Positions 8,800 to 16,713 of a stretch of DNA of 64,000 bases are shown here, one piece after another. How positions within the stretch are numbered: position 1 is the stretch's first letter; the number at the start of each line of letters is the position of its first letter. Origin of the DNA: Hoylesella buccalis ATCC 35310. GTDB taxonomy: Bacteria > Bacteroidota > Bacteroidia > Bacteroidales > Bacteroidaceae. The stretch spans positions 57,625 through 121,624 of the forward strand of contig NZ_ADEG01000086.1 in NCBI RefSeq assembly GCF_000177075.1, written 5' to 3'. The notes below the pieces were generated by a model, which saw only the letters and a program-made list of their open reading frames with translations, was not told the origin of the DNA and did no database searches. The position numbers and the translations under genes are program-made.

Positions 8800-8940
8800 C
8801 AAAGATAGAGCAAGCCGAGGACAAAGGAAACTTGTTTGCTTTGTTGAGGCGAAGCCTATCTTATGCAAAGATAGCGCAAGCCGAGTGCAAAGAAAGTTTA
8901 CTCGCTTTGTTAAGGCGCAGCCTATCATTTGCAAAGGTAC
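8800..8940 (-). repeat. Tandem 66-bp promoter-bearing repeats upstream of MATE gene
   Basis: Two copies of a 66-bp unit (8800-8865 and 8866-8931), about 80% identical by eye, and the beginning of a third at 8932. On the minus strand each start carries a match to TAnnTTTG: TATCTTTG at 8800-8807, TATCTTTG at 8866-8873 and TACCTTTG at 8932-8939. The MATE gene thus has up to three phased -7 boxes, 66 bp apart. Confidence 0.75.
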
Positions 8941-9026
8941 GGATTATAATTTGTTTTGGGTGAGATTTTTCAGAAAATCCTTTACGATTACGTCCCATAT
9001 ATCAACACATCGTCCAGACAGGCGGA

Positions 9027-9042
9027 ACGTGATGAATCACGT
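9027..9042. repeat. Short perfect palindrome
   Basis: ACGTGATGAATCACGT is a 7+7 bp inverted repeat with a 2-base centre, embedded in GGCGGA...CCCTAC. It lies in the long gene-free stretch between the MATE gene and the putative RNA locus. It resembles a small REP-like palindrome; no function is evident. Confidence 0.4.
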
Positions 9043-9099
9043 CCCTACATTGTTCAAAAAAATGACAATAAAATTGAACGTGTGAATGTGAAATCTAGA

Positions 9100-9520
9100 A
9101 AAAATCAATAGGCTTATGGTAGGCAAGCGGCCACCATTTGCAGTAAGAAATCCTCATTTTTGAAGCAAAATCATTCGTTTCACCCAATTAGTAGGGTCAC
9201 TTTGTGATGTAATTGGTACCAGATTGCGGTGTAAAAGCATGCTTATTGAGCCTTTAGAGCAATGCTTTTGTGCATAAGGGTAGCGAAAACTTATTGGATA
9301 ACCCACAAATAACCCTCAATTTACTGACATTCAACAATTTACAAAACCATCTTATTTTTGGCGTATTTTCGACCAGGCCAGAGGTTGATGATTTAGAAGC
9401 AAATTATAGAAGACTTGTTGTCAAGAATATTTCCAATACGCATCATTCTTTTCAGGTGCCATTGCCTGTTCAACTACAACGTCGCTGGGTGCATCATCAA
9501 ACGAGCAGATGGAGAAAACA
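9100..9520. other. Gene-free stretch with a dispersed AAAAGCATGC-type repeat
   Basis: No convincing coding sequence. The open frame at 9270-9575 is low-complexity and unlike any family I know. The part at 9190-9260 shares the order GATGTAATTGG...TAAAAGCATGC...ATTGAGC...AGAGCA with 22610-22690, so it belongs to a dispersed intergenic sequence. Nothing else was recognised. Confidence 0.4.
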
Positions 9521-9526
9521 AGACAT

Positions 9527-9561
9527 AAAAAAAAGCGACTCACCTCTTCAGTGTAATCGCT
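9527..9561 (-). terminator. Intrinsic terminator of the putative RNA gene
   Basis: Read on the minus strand, the stem AGCGATTACAC / GTGAGTCGCT with loop TGAAGAG is followed directly by eight Ts. This is a strong Rho-independent terminator and defines the 3' end of leftward transcription from 10079. Confidence 0.8.
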
Positions 9562-9679
9562 CCTTATCATATTGATTTCTTTCTATAATCTCTCAAAAAG
9601 GGAAGTATTTTTGTTTCTCTCACGCCCCTCCCGCGGCGTAGCCAGTGCAGCATATTGCTGCGACTAGGCTTTTCATCCA

Positions 9680-9990
9680 ATCCTAAACAATCTTTTACCT
9701 AACCTTCTCCAACGCTTATCGTGTGGTTGGAGCCTTTTACTATTGAAGATTTCTCCTTACTAACAACCTTAAACTTTACCTTAACTAACCCTATTTTCGT
9801 CTATCCTAAAACACTTTTACCTTGACTAAACCTATCTTCTGTCTATCCTAAATCTTATTTACCTTAACTAATACCTCTTCTGTGTCTATCCTAAAATCTT
9901 TTACCTTAACCAATACCTCTTCTATGTTATCCTCTGTCAAACCTTCTCTTTACCAACTAATACCTGATATCTTCATCTTTTACCTTTGGG
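9680..9990 (-). repeat. Array of imperfect ~42-nt tandem repeats
   Basis: On the minus strand, units begin AGGTATTAGTTAAGGTAAAA and continue to TTTAGGATAGAC and AGAAG. Lengths of the best units are 42, 43 and 41 bases. An insertion containing a hairpin separates the last unit. There are no unique spacers between units, so this is not a CRISPR array. Confidence 0.75.
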
Positions 9991-10078
9991 TCTAATACCT
10001 ATGATATCTCTCAAATTTTCAATTGAATCGATTTTATTTCGAACATCTCCCGACATCCTTTTTGTCTCATTGACGATG

Positions 10079-10119
10079 CAAAGATACTGCTGTTTCCGCA
10101 CACAACCAAGAAACAGCAG
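10079..10119 (-). promoter_or_regulatory. Promoter with overlapping perfect dyad
   Basis: The -7 box TATCTTTG (10079-10086) and a TTGG -33-like element (10106-10109) are 19 bases apart on the minus strand. A perfect 10-bp inverted repeat, CTGCTGTTTC (10087-10096) and its complement (10110-10119), abuts the -7 box and flanks the -33 element. That placement is what an operator for a dimeric regulator would have. Confidence 0.6.
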
Positions 10120-10179
10120 GTGGTTTTTTACACAAAAACAGTGTTTCTTGATGTAAATCAAAATGAAATTGATATATCC

Positions 10180-10619
10180 ATATAACAACAAAAGGCCAAG
10201 CAAATCCACCCCAAACTTCGTAGTTTTTCCTTTAAAAGTTCGCAAATCATTGACAACCAAGCTTCTTTATTCTGGTTTGGAGATGCGGTAACCCACGGGC
10301 TGAAAGCCCAAAAGCCTATAGCCCAGGGCATCGCCCTGAGGTTGTGATGCGTTGAGGTAACTGCGTCCTGTAAGGACAAAAGCATTTGACTGACATTGTA
10401 TTGCGCGTGCTTTTGCCCCTGCGGGGCGTACGTCTTGCAACACACTTACCCAAGGCGATGCCTTGGGCTATAGGTTTTTGGGCTTTCAGCCCGTAACCAC
10501 CTCGACCAACAGGCACATAGTAAAACGCCCAGAGGCCGTATGCGTCTGAAACGAATTGGGTGAAGCAAAGATGAAGTCAGGTAATGGATGCTTGCATATA
10601 TAACAACAAAAGGCCAAGC
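10180..10619. repeat. 22-bp direct repeats bounding a 418-bp segment
   Basis: The 22 bases 10180-10201 recur exactly at 10598-10619 (ATATAACAACAAAAGGCCAA followed by GC). The right copy is one arm of the FKBP terminator. The segment between the repeats contains the large palindromic REP-like element. Confidence 0.7.
10296..10560. repeat. Large palindromic REP-like element, copy 1
   Basis: A 43-45 bp nearly perfect inverted repeat: CGGGCTGAAAGCCCAAAAGC... at 10296-10338 and its complement at 10449-10493. Smaller nested hairpins lie between (GTCCTgtAAGGAC, GCCCCTGCGGGGC). A flanking module at 10494-10560 containing AGAGGCCGTATGCG is shared with the element at 48372-48520. The element is non-coding; apparent frames across it are by-products of the palindrome. 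Confidence 0.7.
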
Positions 10620-10655
10620 CAGTCGTCCGAATTCGAAAGACTTGCTTGGCCTTTT
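10608..10655 (-). terminator. Terminator of glyS-FKBP transcript
   Basis: Inverted repeat AAAAGGCCAAGC (10608-10619) and its complement (10644-10655), with an additional inner pairing and a T-run on the minus strand. It sits 16 bases past the stop of the FKBP gene. Confidence 0.75.
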
Positions 10656-10670
10656 AAGCTGGTATTCAGC

Positions 10671-11330
10671 CTATTTCTTGATCCAAGAACCAGACACCAC
10701 ACCTGCTCGGGTAGGAGCCTTGGGGCGATAATAACCCGCCAAACCGATATCGAAAATCAGCGTAGAATAGCCAGGGATTTCGCTTTTGGGAGCTTTCTCC
10801 GTACCATAACCCAACTTATAGGGAATGTAAACCTCCCAACGGTCGCCGATAGACATGTGCAACAGTGCCGTGGTAAAGCCGTCGACAAGTCCACTCACTG
10901 CAAATTTGGCAGGGTTCATGGTCTGCGGATTGTACGCACCCGAATAGCTACGATCGAACAAATAGCCTGATGTATAGGTGGTCGAGGGGATGAGACGACC
11001 ACGATAGTTCACCATCACCGAATCGGTGTACAGCGGACTACCCGAGGTACTGTTGCCTCGTTCCAATACATGCACGATGATATAATTGTTCAAATCGGCA
11101 TGAAATTTCTGACCGTCGGCTGGCAACGACCAGTTGCGAATGATCATCCAGTTCTGGTCGCCCTTCGCAATCCGCTCTTGCGTAGCGGCATGAAGCTGTG
11201 CGAAATAGGTTTCGTTTTTATGTTGCCAATCGGCAAACTCTTCCACCTCGCCGCTGTCTTCGCTACACGATGCCATCGTGAAGACAGCCATCATGAGCAG
11301 GAGAAGGTAGCATATTGAATTTTTCTTCAT
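10671..11330 (-). CDS. FKBP-type peptidyl-prolyl cis-trans isomerase lipoprotein
   Basis: 219 residues. The signal peptide ends in lipobox MASC (Cys22), so the mature protein is probably a membrane-anchored periplasmic or surface lipoprotein. The C-terminal half carries the FKBP fold: DSVMVNYRGRLI, GYLFDRSY, a gating segment VSGLVDGFTTALLHMSIGDRWEVYIPYKLGYG and a final STLIFDIGLAGY. FKBPs accelerate proline isomerisation during folding of exported proteins. The usual end of the fold (LIFDVELL) is replaced by LIFDIGLAGY plus a short basic tail. As read here its ATG overlaps the glyS stop (ATGA); if the glyS frameshift discussed there is an error, the true gap is ~57 bases. Confidence 0.88.
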   Translation of the reverse strand: MKKNSICYLLLLMMAVFTMASCSEDSGEVEEFADWQHKNETYFAQLHAATQERIAKGDQNWMIIRNWSLPADGQKFHADLNNYIIVHVLERGNSTSGSPLYTDSVMVNYRGRLIPSTTYTSGYLFDRSYSGAYNPQTMNPAKFAVSGLVDGFTTALLHMSIGDRWEVYIPYKLGYGTEKAPKSEIPGYSTLIFDIGLAGYYRPKAPTRAGVVSGSWIKK

Positions 11331-12928
11331 TGTCGTTTCGTTCTAATTTGCCTACATAAGCCTTGGATGGCTTGCAGGCAGTGGGATTTATTGCATTTTT
11401 TCAGCAAGCTGGTAATACTTACCTTTTCTTCTATCACCGAGCACAACTCGCTGATGTCCACGCGCTGCTGTTCCATGGTGTCACGATGGCGCAGCGTCAC
11501 CTTGTTGTCTTCCAGTGTGTCAAAGTCAACCGTCACGCAATAAGGCGTGCCAACCGCATCCTGACGGCGATAACGCTTACCGATAGAATCCTTCTCGTCG
11601 TAGCTCGTATTGAAGTGGAACTTGAGCAAGTCTACTATCTCGCGCGCCTTCTCGGGCAAGCCCTCCTTACGCACCAAAGGCATCACCGCGCACTTCACGG
11701 GAGCCAAAGCTGCTGGCAAACGAAGCACGACACGCTTTTCACCGTTCTCCAATTCTTCTTCCTGATAACTGTGGCACATCACGGAGAGGAACATGCGGTC
11801 TACGCCAATAGAGGTCTCAATGACGTAAGGCACATAGCTCTCGCTGGTCTCTGGGTCGAAATATTTCAGGTTCTTGCCACTGAACTTCTCGTGTTGCGAC
11901 AAGTCGAAGTTGGTTCGTGAGTGTATGCCTTCCACCTCTTTGAATCCAAATGGCATCTTGAACTCGATGTCGGTGGCCGCATTAGCATAGTGGGCCAGCT
12001 TCTCATGGTCGTGGAAACGATAGTTTTCGGCGCCGAAACCCAGTGCCTGATGCCACGCCATGCGTGTTTGCTTCCATTGCTTGAACCACTCCAACTCGGT
12101 GCCGGGCTTCACGAAGAACTGCATCTCCATCTGCTCGAACTCGCGCATACGGAAGATAAATTGGCGCGCCACAATCTCGTTGCGGAAAGCCTTACCAATC
12201 TGTGCGATACCAAAAGGCAGCTTCATGCGCCCCGTTTTCTGCACGTTGAGATAGTTCACAAAGATGCCTTGCGCCGTCTCTGGCCGCAGATATATCTTAT
12301 TGGTAGCGTCCGAGAGCGAGCCCATTTCGGTGGAGAACATCAGGTTGAATTGGCGAACATCGGTCCAGTTCTTGGTGCCACTGATGGGGTCTACGATGCC
12401 TTCGTCTACGATAATCTGCTTCAGTTCTGCCAAATCGGGACCTTGCATGGCCTGTGTGTAACGCTCATGCAGGGCATCACGCTTGGCCTGATGGTCGAGT
12501 ACGCGTTGGTTGGTAGCCCTGAATTTCGCCTCATCGAAAGCATCACCAAACCGCTTGGCAGCCTTGGCCACCTCCTTATCGATTTTTTCTTCGTACTTAG
12601 CAATCTGGTCCTCTATCAGCACATCGGCCCGATAGCGCTTCTTCGAGTCGCGGTTGTCTATCAAAGGGTCGTTGAAAGCATCCACGTGTCCGCTGGCCTT
12701 CCAGATGGTGGGGTGCATGAAGATGGCCGAGTCGATGCCCACAATGTTGTCGTGCAGCAGCACCATGCTCTTCCACCAATATTCTTTGATGTTCTTTTTC
12801 AGCTCAACACCATTCTGTCCATAGTCGTAAACGGCTGCCAAACCATCGTATATATCACTGCTGGGGAACACAAAACCATATTCCTTGCAGTGGCTCACAA
12901 TCTTTTTGAAAACATCTTCCTGTGCCAT
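11327..12928 (-). CDS. glyS: Glycine--tRNA ligase (dimeric class II type), apparent 3' frameshift
   Basis: 533 residues as read. Class II synthetase motifs are clear: RPETAQGIFVNYLN, motif 2 as FRNEIVARQFIFRMREFEQMEMQFF, motif 3 as ETSIGVDRMFLSVM, and a C-terminal anticodon-binding domain (APVKCAVMPLV...). It charges tRNA-Gly with glycine in the cytoplasm. The last ~20 residues, after LLKK, do not resemble the family. The DNA there has a six-base A run (T6 at 11396-11401). One more A would give LLKKMQ-stop, ending the protein at 11388 with 513 residues, the usual length for this type. This points to a one-base deletion or sequencing slip; loss of the tail would not matter, so the enzyme is probably functional either way. 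Confidence 0.93.
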   Translation of the reverse strand: MAQEDVFKKIVSHCKEYGFVFPSSDIYDGLAAVYDYGQNGVELKKNIKEYWWKSMVLLHDNIVGIDSAIFMHPTIWKASGHVDAFNDPLIDNRDSKKRYRADVLIEDQIAKYEEKIDKEVAKAAKRFGDAFDEAKFRATNQRVLDHQAKRDALHERYTQAMQGPDLAELKQIIVDEGIVDPISGTKNWTDVRQFNLMFSTEMGSLSDATNKIYLRPETAQGIFVNYLNVQKTGRMKLPFGIAQIGKAFRNEIVARQFIFRMREFEQMEMQFFVKPGTELEWFKQWKQTRMAWHQALGFGAENYRFHDHEKLAHYANAATDIEFKMPFGFKEVEGIHSRTNFDLSQHEKFSGKNLKYFDPETSESYVPYVIETSIGVDRMFLSVMCHSYQEEELENGEKRVVLRLPAALAPVKCAVMPLVRKEGLPEKAREIVDLLKFHFNTSYDEKDSIGKRYRRQDAVGTPYCVTVDFDTLEDNKVTLRHRDTMEQQRVDISELCSVIEEKVSITSLLKKCNKSHCLQAIQGLCRQIRTKRQ

Positions 12929-12961
12929 ATTTATTTCAATTTATGATTCTATAACGTCTGG

Positions 12962-12969
12962 CAAAGGTA
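12962..12969 (-). promoter_or_regulatory. -7 box of glyS
   Basis: TACCTTTG on the minus strand, 34 bases upstream of the glyS ATG. Confidence 0.55.
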
Positions 12970-13054
12970 CTGATTATTTTCGAGTAAGCGGACATCTCGC
13001 CTGTAATTCTTTGTGTTTCGTGTCATTTTAAGCATGTTTCTAACAATCATTTTG

Positions 13055-13062
13055 TATTTTTG
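13055..13062 (+). promoter_or_regulatory. -7 box of yaaA
   Basis: TATTTTTG on the plus strand, 21 bases upstream of the yaaA ATG; divergent from the glyS promoter. Confidence 0.5.
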
Positions 13063-13082
13063 TAAGCAAAAAGAATCGTTCC

Positions 13083-13844
13083 ATGCAAATACTCCTTTCG
13101 TGCGCCAAGGACATGACAGACACCGCTGCCGCCACGGACTTGGGCGCCACACAGCCCCTCTTTCAGCGAGAAGCCGAGCAAACGGCCGTGCAACTCACGA
13201 GATACAACGCCGACGAGTTGGCTGAAATGCTGCACGTCAACCCACAATTGGCGGCGCTTAACAAACTGCGCTATGCTCATTTCTTAGATCCCAGTCCTAC
13301 TCTTCAGGCCGCATGGGCCTATCACGGCATCGCCTTTAAGAAATTGGATGCCGCCACCATGACTGCCGAGCAACAGCTTTATGCTGAGCGTCACCTGTGG
13401 ATTACCTCGTTTATGTACGGGCTACTTCGCCCGCTCAATGGCATCAAAAACTACCGACTGGAAGGTAACGTGCGGCTGCCCGAATACGACGACCAAACGA
13501 TGTTTGACTTTTGGAAACCGCGTCTGACCGATGTTCTCATCCAATCGGTTCTCGATGATGACGGCATCTTGCTGAACTTGGCGAGCGGGGAGATGAAGAA
13601 TCTGTTTGATTGGAAGCGCATCCGAAAGGCCGTGCGCATCATTGAGCCGGCCTTCAAGGTACGCAAAGGTGACAAACTGCGCACCATTGTGGTGTACGCC
13701 AAGATGTGTAGGGGCGCCATGGCGCGCCATGTCATCGTGCAACAAACACACAACCCCAACGCACTCAAAGCGTTTGAATATGAAGGATTTGCATACGATG
13801 AGCAAGAAAGCAAAGATGATCATTGGGTGTTCACCATGCTTTAA
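13083..13844 (+). CDS. yaaA: Peroxide stress protein YaaA (UPF0246/DUF328)
   Basis: 253 residues, the usual family length, no signal peptide. Family blocks visible: MQILLSCAKDM at the N-terminus, YADELxxML-like NADELAEMLHVN, FLDPSPTLQAAWAYHGIAF, FMYGLLRPLNGIKNYRLEG, and the C-terminal LNLASGEMKNLFDW and GAMARHVI segments. In E. coli YaaA is induced by peroxide and limits DNA damage from unincorporated iron. That role is taken from the family; nothing here shows an OxyR site. It is transcribed divergently from glyS. Confidence 0.9.
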   Translation: MQILLSCAKDMTDTAAATDLGATQPLFQREAEQTAVQLTRYNADELAEMLHVNPQLAALNKLRYAHFLDPSPTLQAAWAYHGIAFKKLDAATMTAEQQLYAERHLWITSFMYGLLRPLNGIKNYRLEGNVRLPEYDDQTMFDFWKPRLTDVLIQSVLDDDGILLNLASGEMKNLFDWKRIRKAVRIIEPAFKVRKGDKLRTIVVYAKMCRGAMARHVIVQQTHNPNALKAFEYEGFAYDEQESKDDHWVFTML

Positions 13845-13909
13845 GGCCAACCGTGGGTTTTTACATCTACCCTTTTGTGCTGACATTCCAGCAGCAAAGC
13901 TGACTGACT

Positions 13910-13941
13910 TTTGCACATTTGGCTTATTTTTCTTACTTTTG
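13910..13941 (+). promoter_or_regulatory. Promoter of topoisomerase gene
   Basis: TTTG (13910-13913), 20 bases, then TACTTTTG (13934-13941). Both elements fit the Bacteroidota consensus, 36 bases before the ATG at 13978. Confidence 0.65.
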
Positions 13942-13977
13942 CATATTGACTTTTCATCCTCTTTTTAATTCACGACA

Positions 13978-16713
13978 ATGAGCGATAAAACAACAGATAT
14001 AGACAACTTGGAAACTGAAGACGACGAGTTGCAGACCGACCAGCATTCTGATTACCAACCAGCCGACCGATTTGACGCTTCGGCAGTACATCATCTGAGT
14101 GGGATGTACAAGAATTGGTTCTTGGATTATGCCTCGTATGTCATCTTAGAGCGTGCCGTTCCACACATAGAGGACGGGTTAAAACCTGTGCAGCGGCGCA
14201 TTCTGCACTCGATGAAGCGCATGGACGATGGGCGATACAACAAGGTGGCCAACATCGTTGGACACACCATGCAGTTTCATCCCCACGGCGATGCGTCCAT
14301 CGGAGACGCCTTGGTACAGATGGGACAGAAAGACCTATTGGTAGACACGCAAGGTAACTGGGGAAACATTCTCACGGGCGACCGTGCCGCCGCACCGCGA
14401 TACATCGAAGCACGACTGTCGAAATTCGCACTCGACGTGGTGTTCAATCCCAAAACCACCCATTGGCAACTAAGCTATGACGGGCGCAACAAAGAGCCCA
14501 TCACACTGCCGGCAAAGTTTCCTTTGCTGTTGGCACAGGGTGCGGAAGGTATCGCCGTAGGACTGAGTTCGAAGATTCTTCCACACAACCTGAATGAGAT
14601 TTGCGAGGCGGCGATACATTATCTCCGAGGCGAAAAGTTCCAACTGTATCCCGACTTCCCCACGGGTGGCAGCATTGACGTGGAGAAATACAACGACGGA
14701 CAGCGTGGCGGAACGCTGAAAGTGAGGGCCAAGATTGAGAAACTGGACAACAAGACGCTGGTTATCAAGGAGATTCCGTTTAGCAAAACCACCACCACCC
14801 TTATAGACTCGATACTGAGAGCGATAGATAAAGGTAAGATTAAGGCCAAGAAAGTGGACGACAACACGGCTGCGGAGGTGGAAATTCAGGTGCATTTGGC
14901 ACCAGGAGTGAGCAGCGACAAGACCATCGATGCGCTGTATGCTTTCTCCGATTGCGAAATCAACGTGTCACCCAACTGTTGCGTTATCGAGGACGACAAA
15001 CCCGGTTTCCTGACCATCAGTGACGTGCTGCGGCACAACGTGGACAGCACCATGGGACTGCTTCGCAAGGAATTGGAAATACGTAAGAACGAATTGCTGG
15101 AACAATTGTTCTTCGCCTCGTTGGAAAAAATATTCATAGAAGAGCGTATTTACAAAGACAAGAAATTTGAAGAGGCCAAGGATTTAGACTCCGTGGTGGC
15201 TCATGTAGACAACAGATTGGAGCCATTCAAGCCCAACTTTATCCGTGAAGTGACCCGCGACGACATCTTGCGACTGCTGGAAATCAAGATGAACCGTATC
15301 TTGAAGTTCAACAAAGACAAGGCCAACGACTTCATCGCACGCACGAAAGCCGACATCAAGAGCATTGACCACGACTTGGCTCACATGACGGACGTGACCA
15401 TCCATTGGTTCGAGTTCATTCGTGACAAGTACGGAAAAGACCATCCCCGACTGACCGAAATCAGGAGTTTTGAAACCATTGAGGCCACCAAGGTAGTGGA
15501 GGCTAACGAGAAGTTGTACATCGACCGGCAGGAAGGGTTCGTGGGAACCGGACTAAAAAAGAACGAGTTTGTGTGCAACTGCTCCGACATCGACGACATC
15601 ATCATCTTCTACAAGGACGGAAAGTTCAAGATAATCAGGGTGGCCGACAAGATATTTGTGGGCAAGAACGTGATTCACGTGCAAGTGTTCAAGAAGAATG
15701 ACAAGCGCACTATTTATAATGTAGTGTACCAAGATGGCAAAAAAGGCACTTACTTCATCAAGCGTTTCAACGTGACCAGCATCACGCGAGACAGGGACTA
15801 CGACCTGACACAGGGCAAGCCTGGGTCGAGAGTGATGTATTTCACGGCCAATCCGAACGGCGAGGCCGAAACCATCAAGGTGACGCTGGACCCCGATCCG
15901 AAGAAGAAGAAACAGAACATCTTCCTGGAAAAAGACTTCTCTGAAGTACTCATCAAGGGCAGAGGAGCCAAAGGTAACATCCTGACCAAGAAGGCTGTTC
16001 ACCGCATTGGCCTGAAGAGTCATGGACACAGTACGCTTGGTGGCCGAAAGGTTTGGTTCGATCCCGATGTCAACCGCATCAATTACGAAGAGCATGGACG
16101 GTTCTTGGGCGAGTTCAACGACGATGATGCGATACTGGTCGTGCTGACGAATGGTGACTTCTACATCACCAACTTTGATCCCAACAACCACTACGAGGAC
16201 AACATCCAGGTGCTGGAGAAATGGGATGAGCGCAAGGTTTGGAGCGCCGTGTTGTTCGATGCCGACAATCAAAACTATCCTTACGTGAAGCGATTCATGA
16301 TGGAAGCGACCAAGAAAAAGCAGAACTACATCGGAGATAATCCAGACAGCAAGCTGGTCTTTCTCACCGACGAGGCCTATCCCAGGCTGTTGGTGACCTT
16401 CGGTGGTAATGATGCCACGCGCCCTGCACAGGAAATTGACGTGGAAGAGTTTATTGCCGTCAAGGGATTCAAGGCCAAAGGCAAACGCATCACCACATGG
16501 GAAGTGGACAAGATTGAAGAACTGGAACCCACGCGTTTCCCCGAACCACCAGCTGACGAACGCGACAACAACCCGGAGGAAGAGGGCGAAGGCCAAGAGG
16601 ATGCTGATGCAAACGAAGAAAATCTCGACCCGGATGCAGGAAAAAGTCAACAGCAGGTGATTGACGAAATATCGGGACAACTCAACCTGTTCAGCGATGA
16701 AGACTTGGGATAA
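13978..16713 (+). CDS. parC: DNA topoisomerase IV / gyrase subunit A
   Basis: 911 residues. The N-terminal breakage-reunion domain is plain: EDGLKPVQRRIL, HPHGDASIGDALV, and the catalytic tyrosine in AAAPRYIEARLS (Tyr142). The enzyme cuts and rejoins both DNA strands together with a ParE/GyrB-type ATPase subunit, which is not in this window. The C-terminal half forms the blade-like DNA-wrapping domain with repeated G-rich beta segments. It ends in a long acidic tail rich in Glu, Asp and Asn, then QLNLFSDEDLG. The window gives no basis to separate ParC from GyrA firmly. The 3' end overlaps the next gene by 17 bases, so it heads an operon with DUF3316 and S41 genes. Confidence 0.9.
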   Translation: MSDKTTDIDNLETEDDELQTDQHSDYQPADRFDASAVHHLSGMYKNWFLDYASYVILERAVPHIEDGLKPVQRRILHSMKRMDDGRYNKVANIVGHTMQFHPHGDASIGDALVQMGQKDLLVDTQGNWGNILTGDRAAAPRYIEARLSKFALDVVFNPKTTHWQLSYDGRNKEPITLPAKFPLLLAQGAEGIAVGLSSKILPHNLNEICEAAIHYLRGEKFQLYPDFPTGGSIDVEKYNDGQRGGTLKVRAKIEKLDNKTLVIKEIPFSKTTTTLIDSILRAIDKGKIKAKKVDDNTAAEVEIQVHLAPGVSSDKTIDALYAFSDCEINVSPNCCVIEDDKPGFLTISDVLRHNVDSTMGLLRKELEIRKNELLEQLFFASLEKIFIEERIYKDKKFEEAKDLDSVVAHVDNRLEPFKPNFIREVTRDDILRLLEIKMNRILKFNKDKANDFIARTKADIKSIDHDLAHMTDVTIHWFEFIRDKYGKDHPRLTEIRSFETIEATKVVEANEKLYIDRQEGFVGTGLKKNEFVCNCSDIDDIIIFYKDGKFKIIRVADKIFVGKNVIHVQVFKKNDKRTIYNVVYQDGKKGTYFIKRFNVTSITRDRDYDLTQGKPGSRVMYFTANPNGEAETIKVTLDPDPKKKKQNIFLEKDFSEVLIKGRGAKGNILTKKAVHRIGLKSHGHSTLGGRKVWFDPDVNRINYEEHGRFLGEFNDDDAILVVLTNGDFYITNFDPNNHYEDNIQVLEKWDERKVWSAVLFDADNQNYPYVKRFMMEATKKKQNYIGDNPDSKLVFLTDEAYPRLLVTFGGNDATRPAQEIDVEEFIAVKGFKAKGKRITTWEVDKIEELEPTRFPEPPADERDNNPEEEGEGQEDADANEENLDPDAGKSQQQVIDEISGQLNLFSDEDLG

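Larger units (their letters stand above)
9527..10072 (-). ncRNA. Putative ~545-nt repeat-containing non-coding RNA
   Basis: A leftward transcription unit with its own promoter (-7 TATCTTTG at 10079-10086) and a strong terminator (9527-9561), but no substantial reading frame. From 5' to 3' it holds an ~80-nt leader, about six imperfect ~42-nt repeats (9680-9990), hairpins with stems CTCCAAC/GTTGGAG, GCAGCA/TGCTGC and ACGCC/GGCGT, and the terminator. All three frames through the repeats contain stops. A 27-codon frame beginning MSGDVRNK near the 5' end could be a leader peptide. It does not match tmRNA, RNase P RNA, SRP RNA or 6S RNA by their hallmark sequences, and no reverse transcriptase or nuclease gene is adjacent. 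Whether it is transcribed is an inference from the signals. Confidence 0.5.

Noticed and set aside
9270..9575. 101-residue frame as a protein gene
   Set aside because: Low complexity, no start context or family resemblance, and it overlaps the terminator of the opposite-strand RNA.
9680..9990. CRISPR array or retron/DRT-type RNA
   Set aside because: Repeats are contiguous and imperfect with no unique spacers, and no cas, reverse transcriptase or effector gene lies within several kilobases.
10158..10516. Open frames across the palindromic element at 10.3 kb
   Set aside because: They arise from the inverted repeat and encode nothing recognisable.
11921..12946. 341-residue frame antisense to glyS
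   Set aside because: It mirrors a strongly conserved synthetase gene, shows no family motif, and has no promoter evidence of its own.
15553..16680. 375-residue frame antisense to the topoisomerase gene
   Set aside because: Composition follows the complementary codons of a conserved gene; no recognisable domain.
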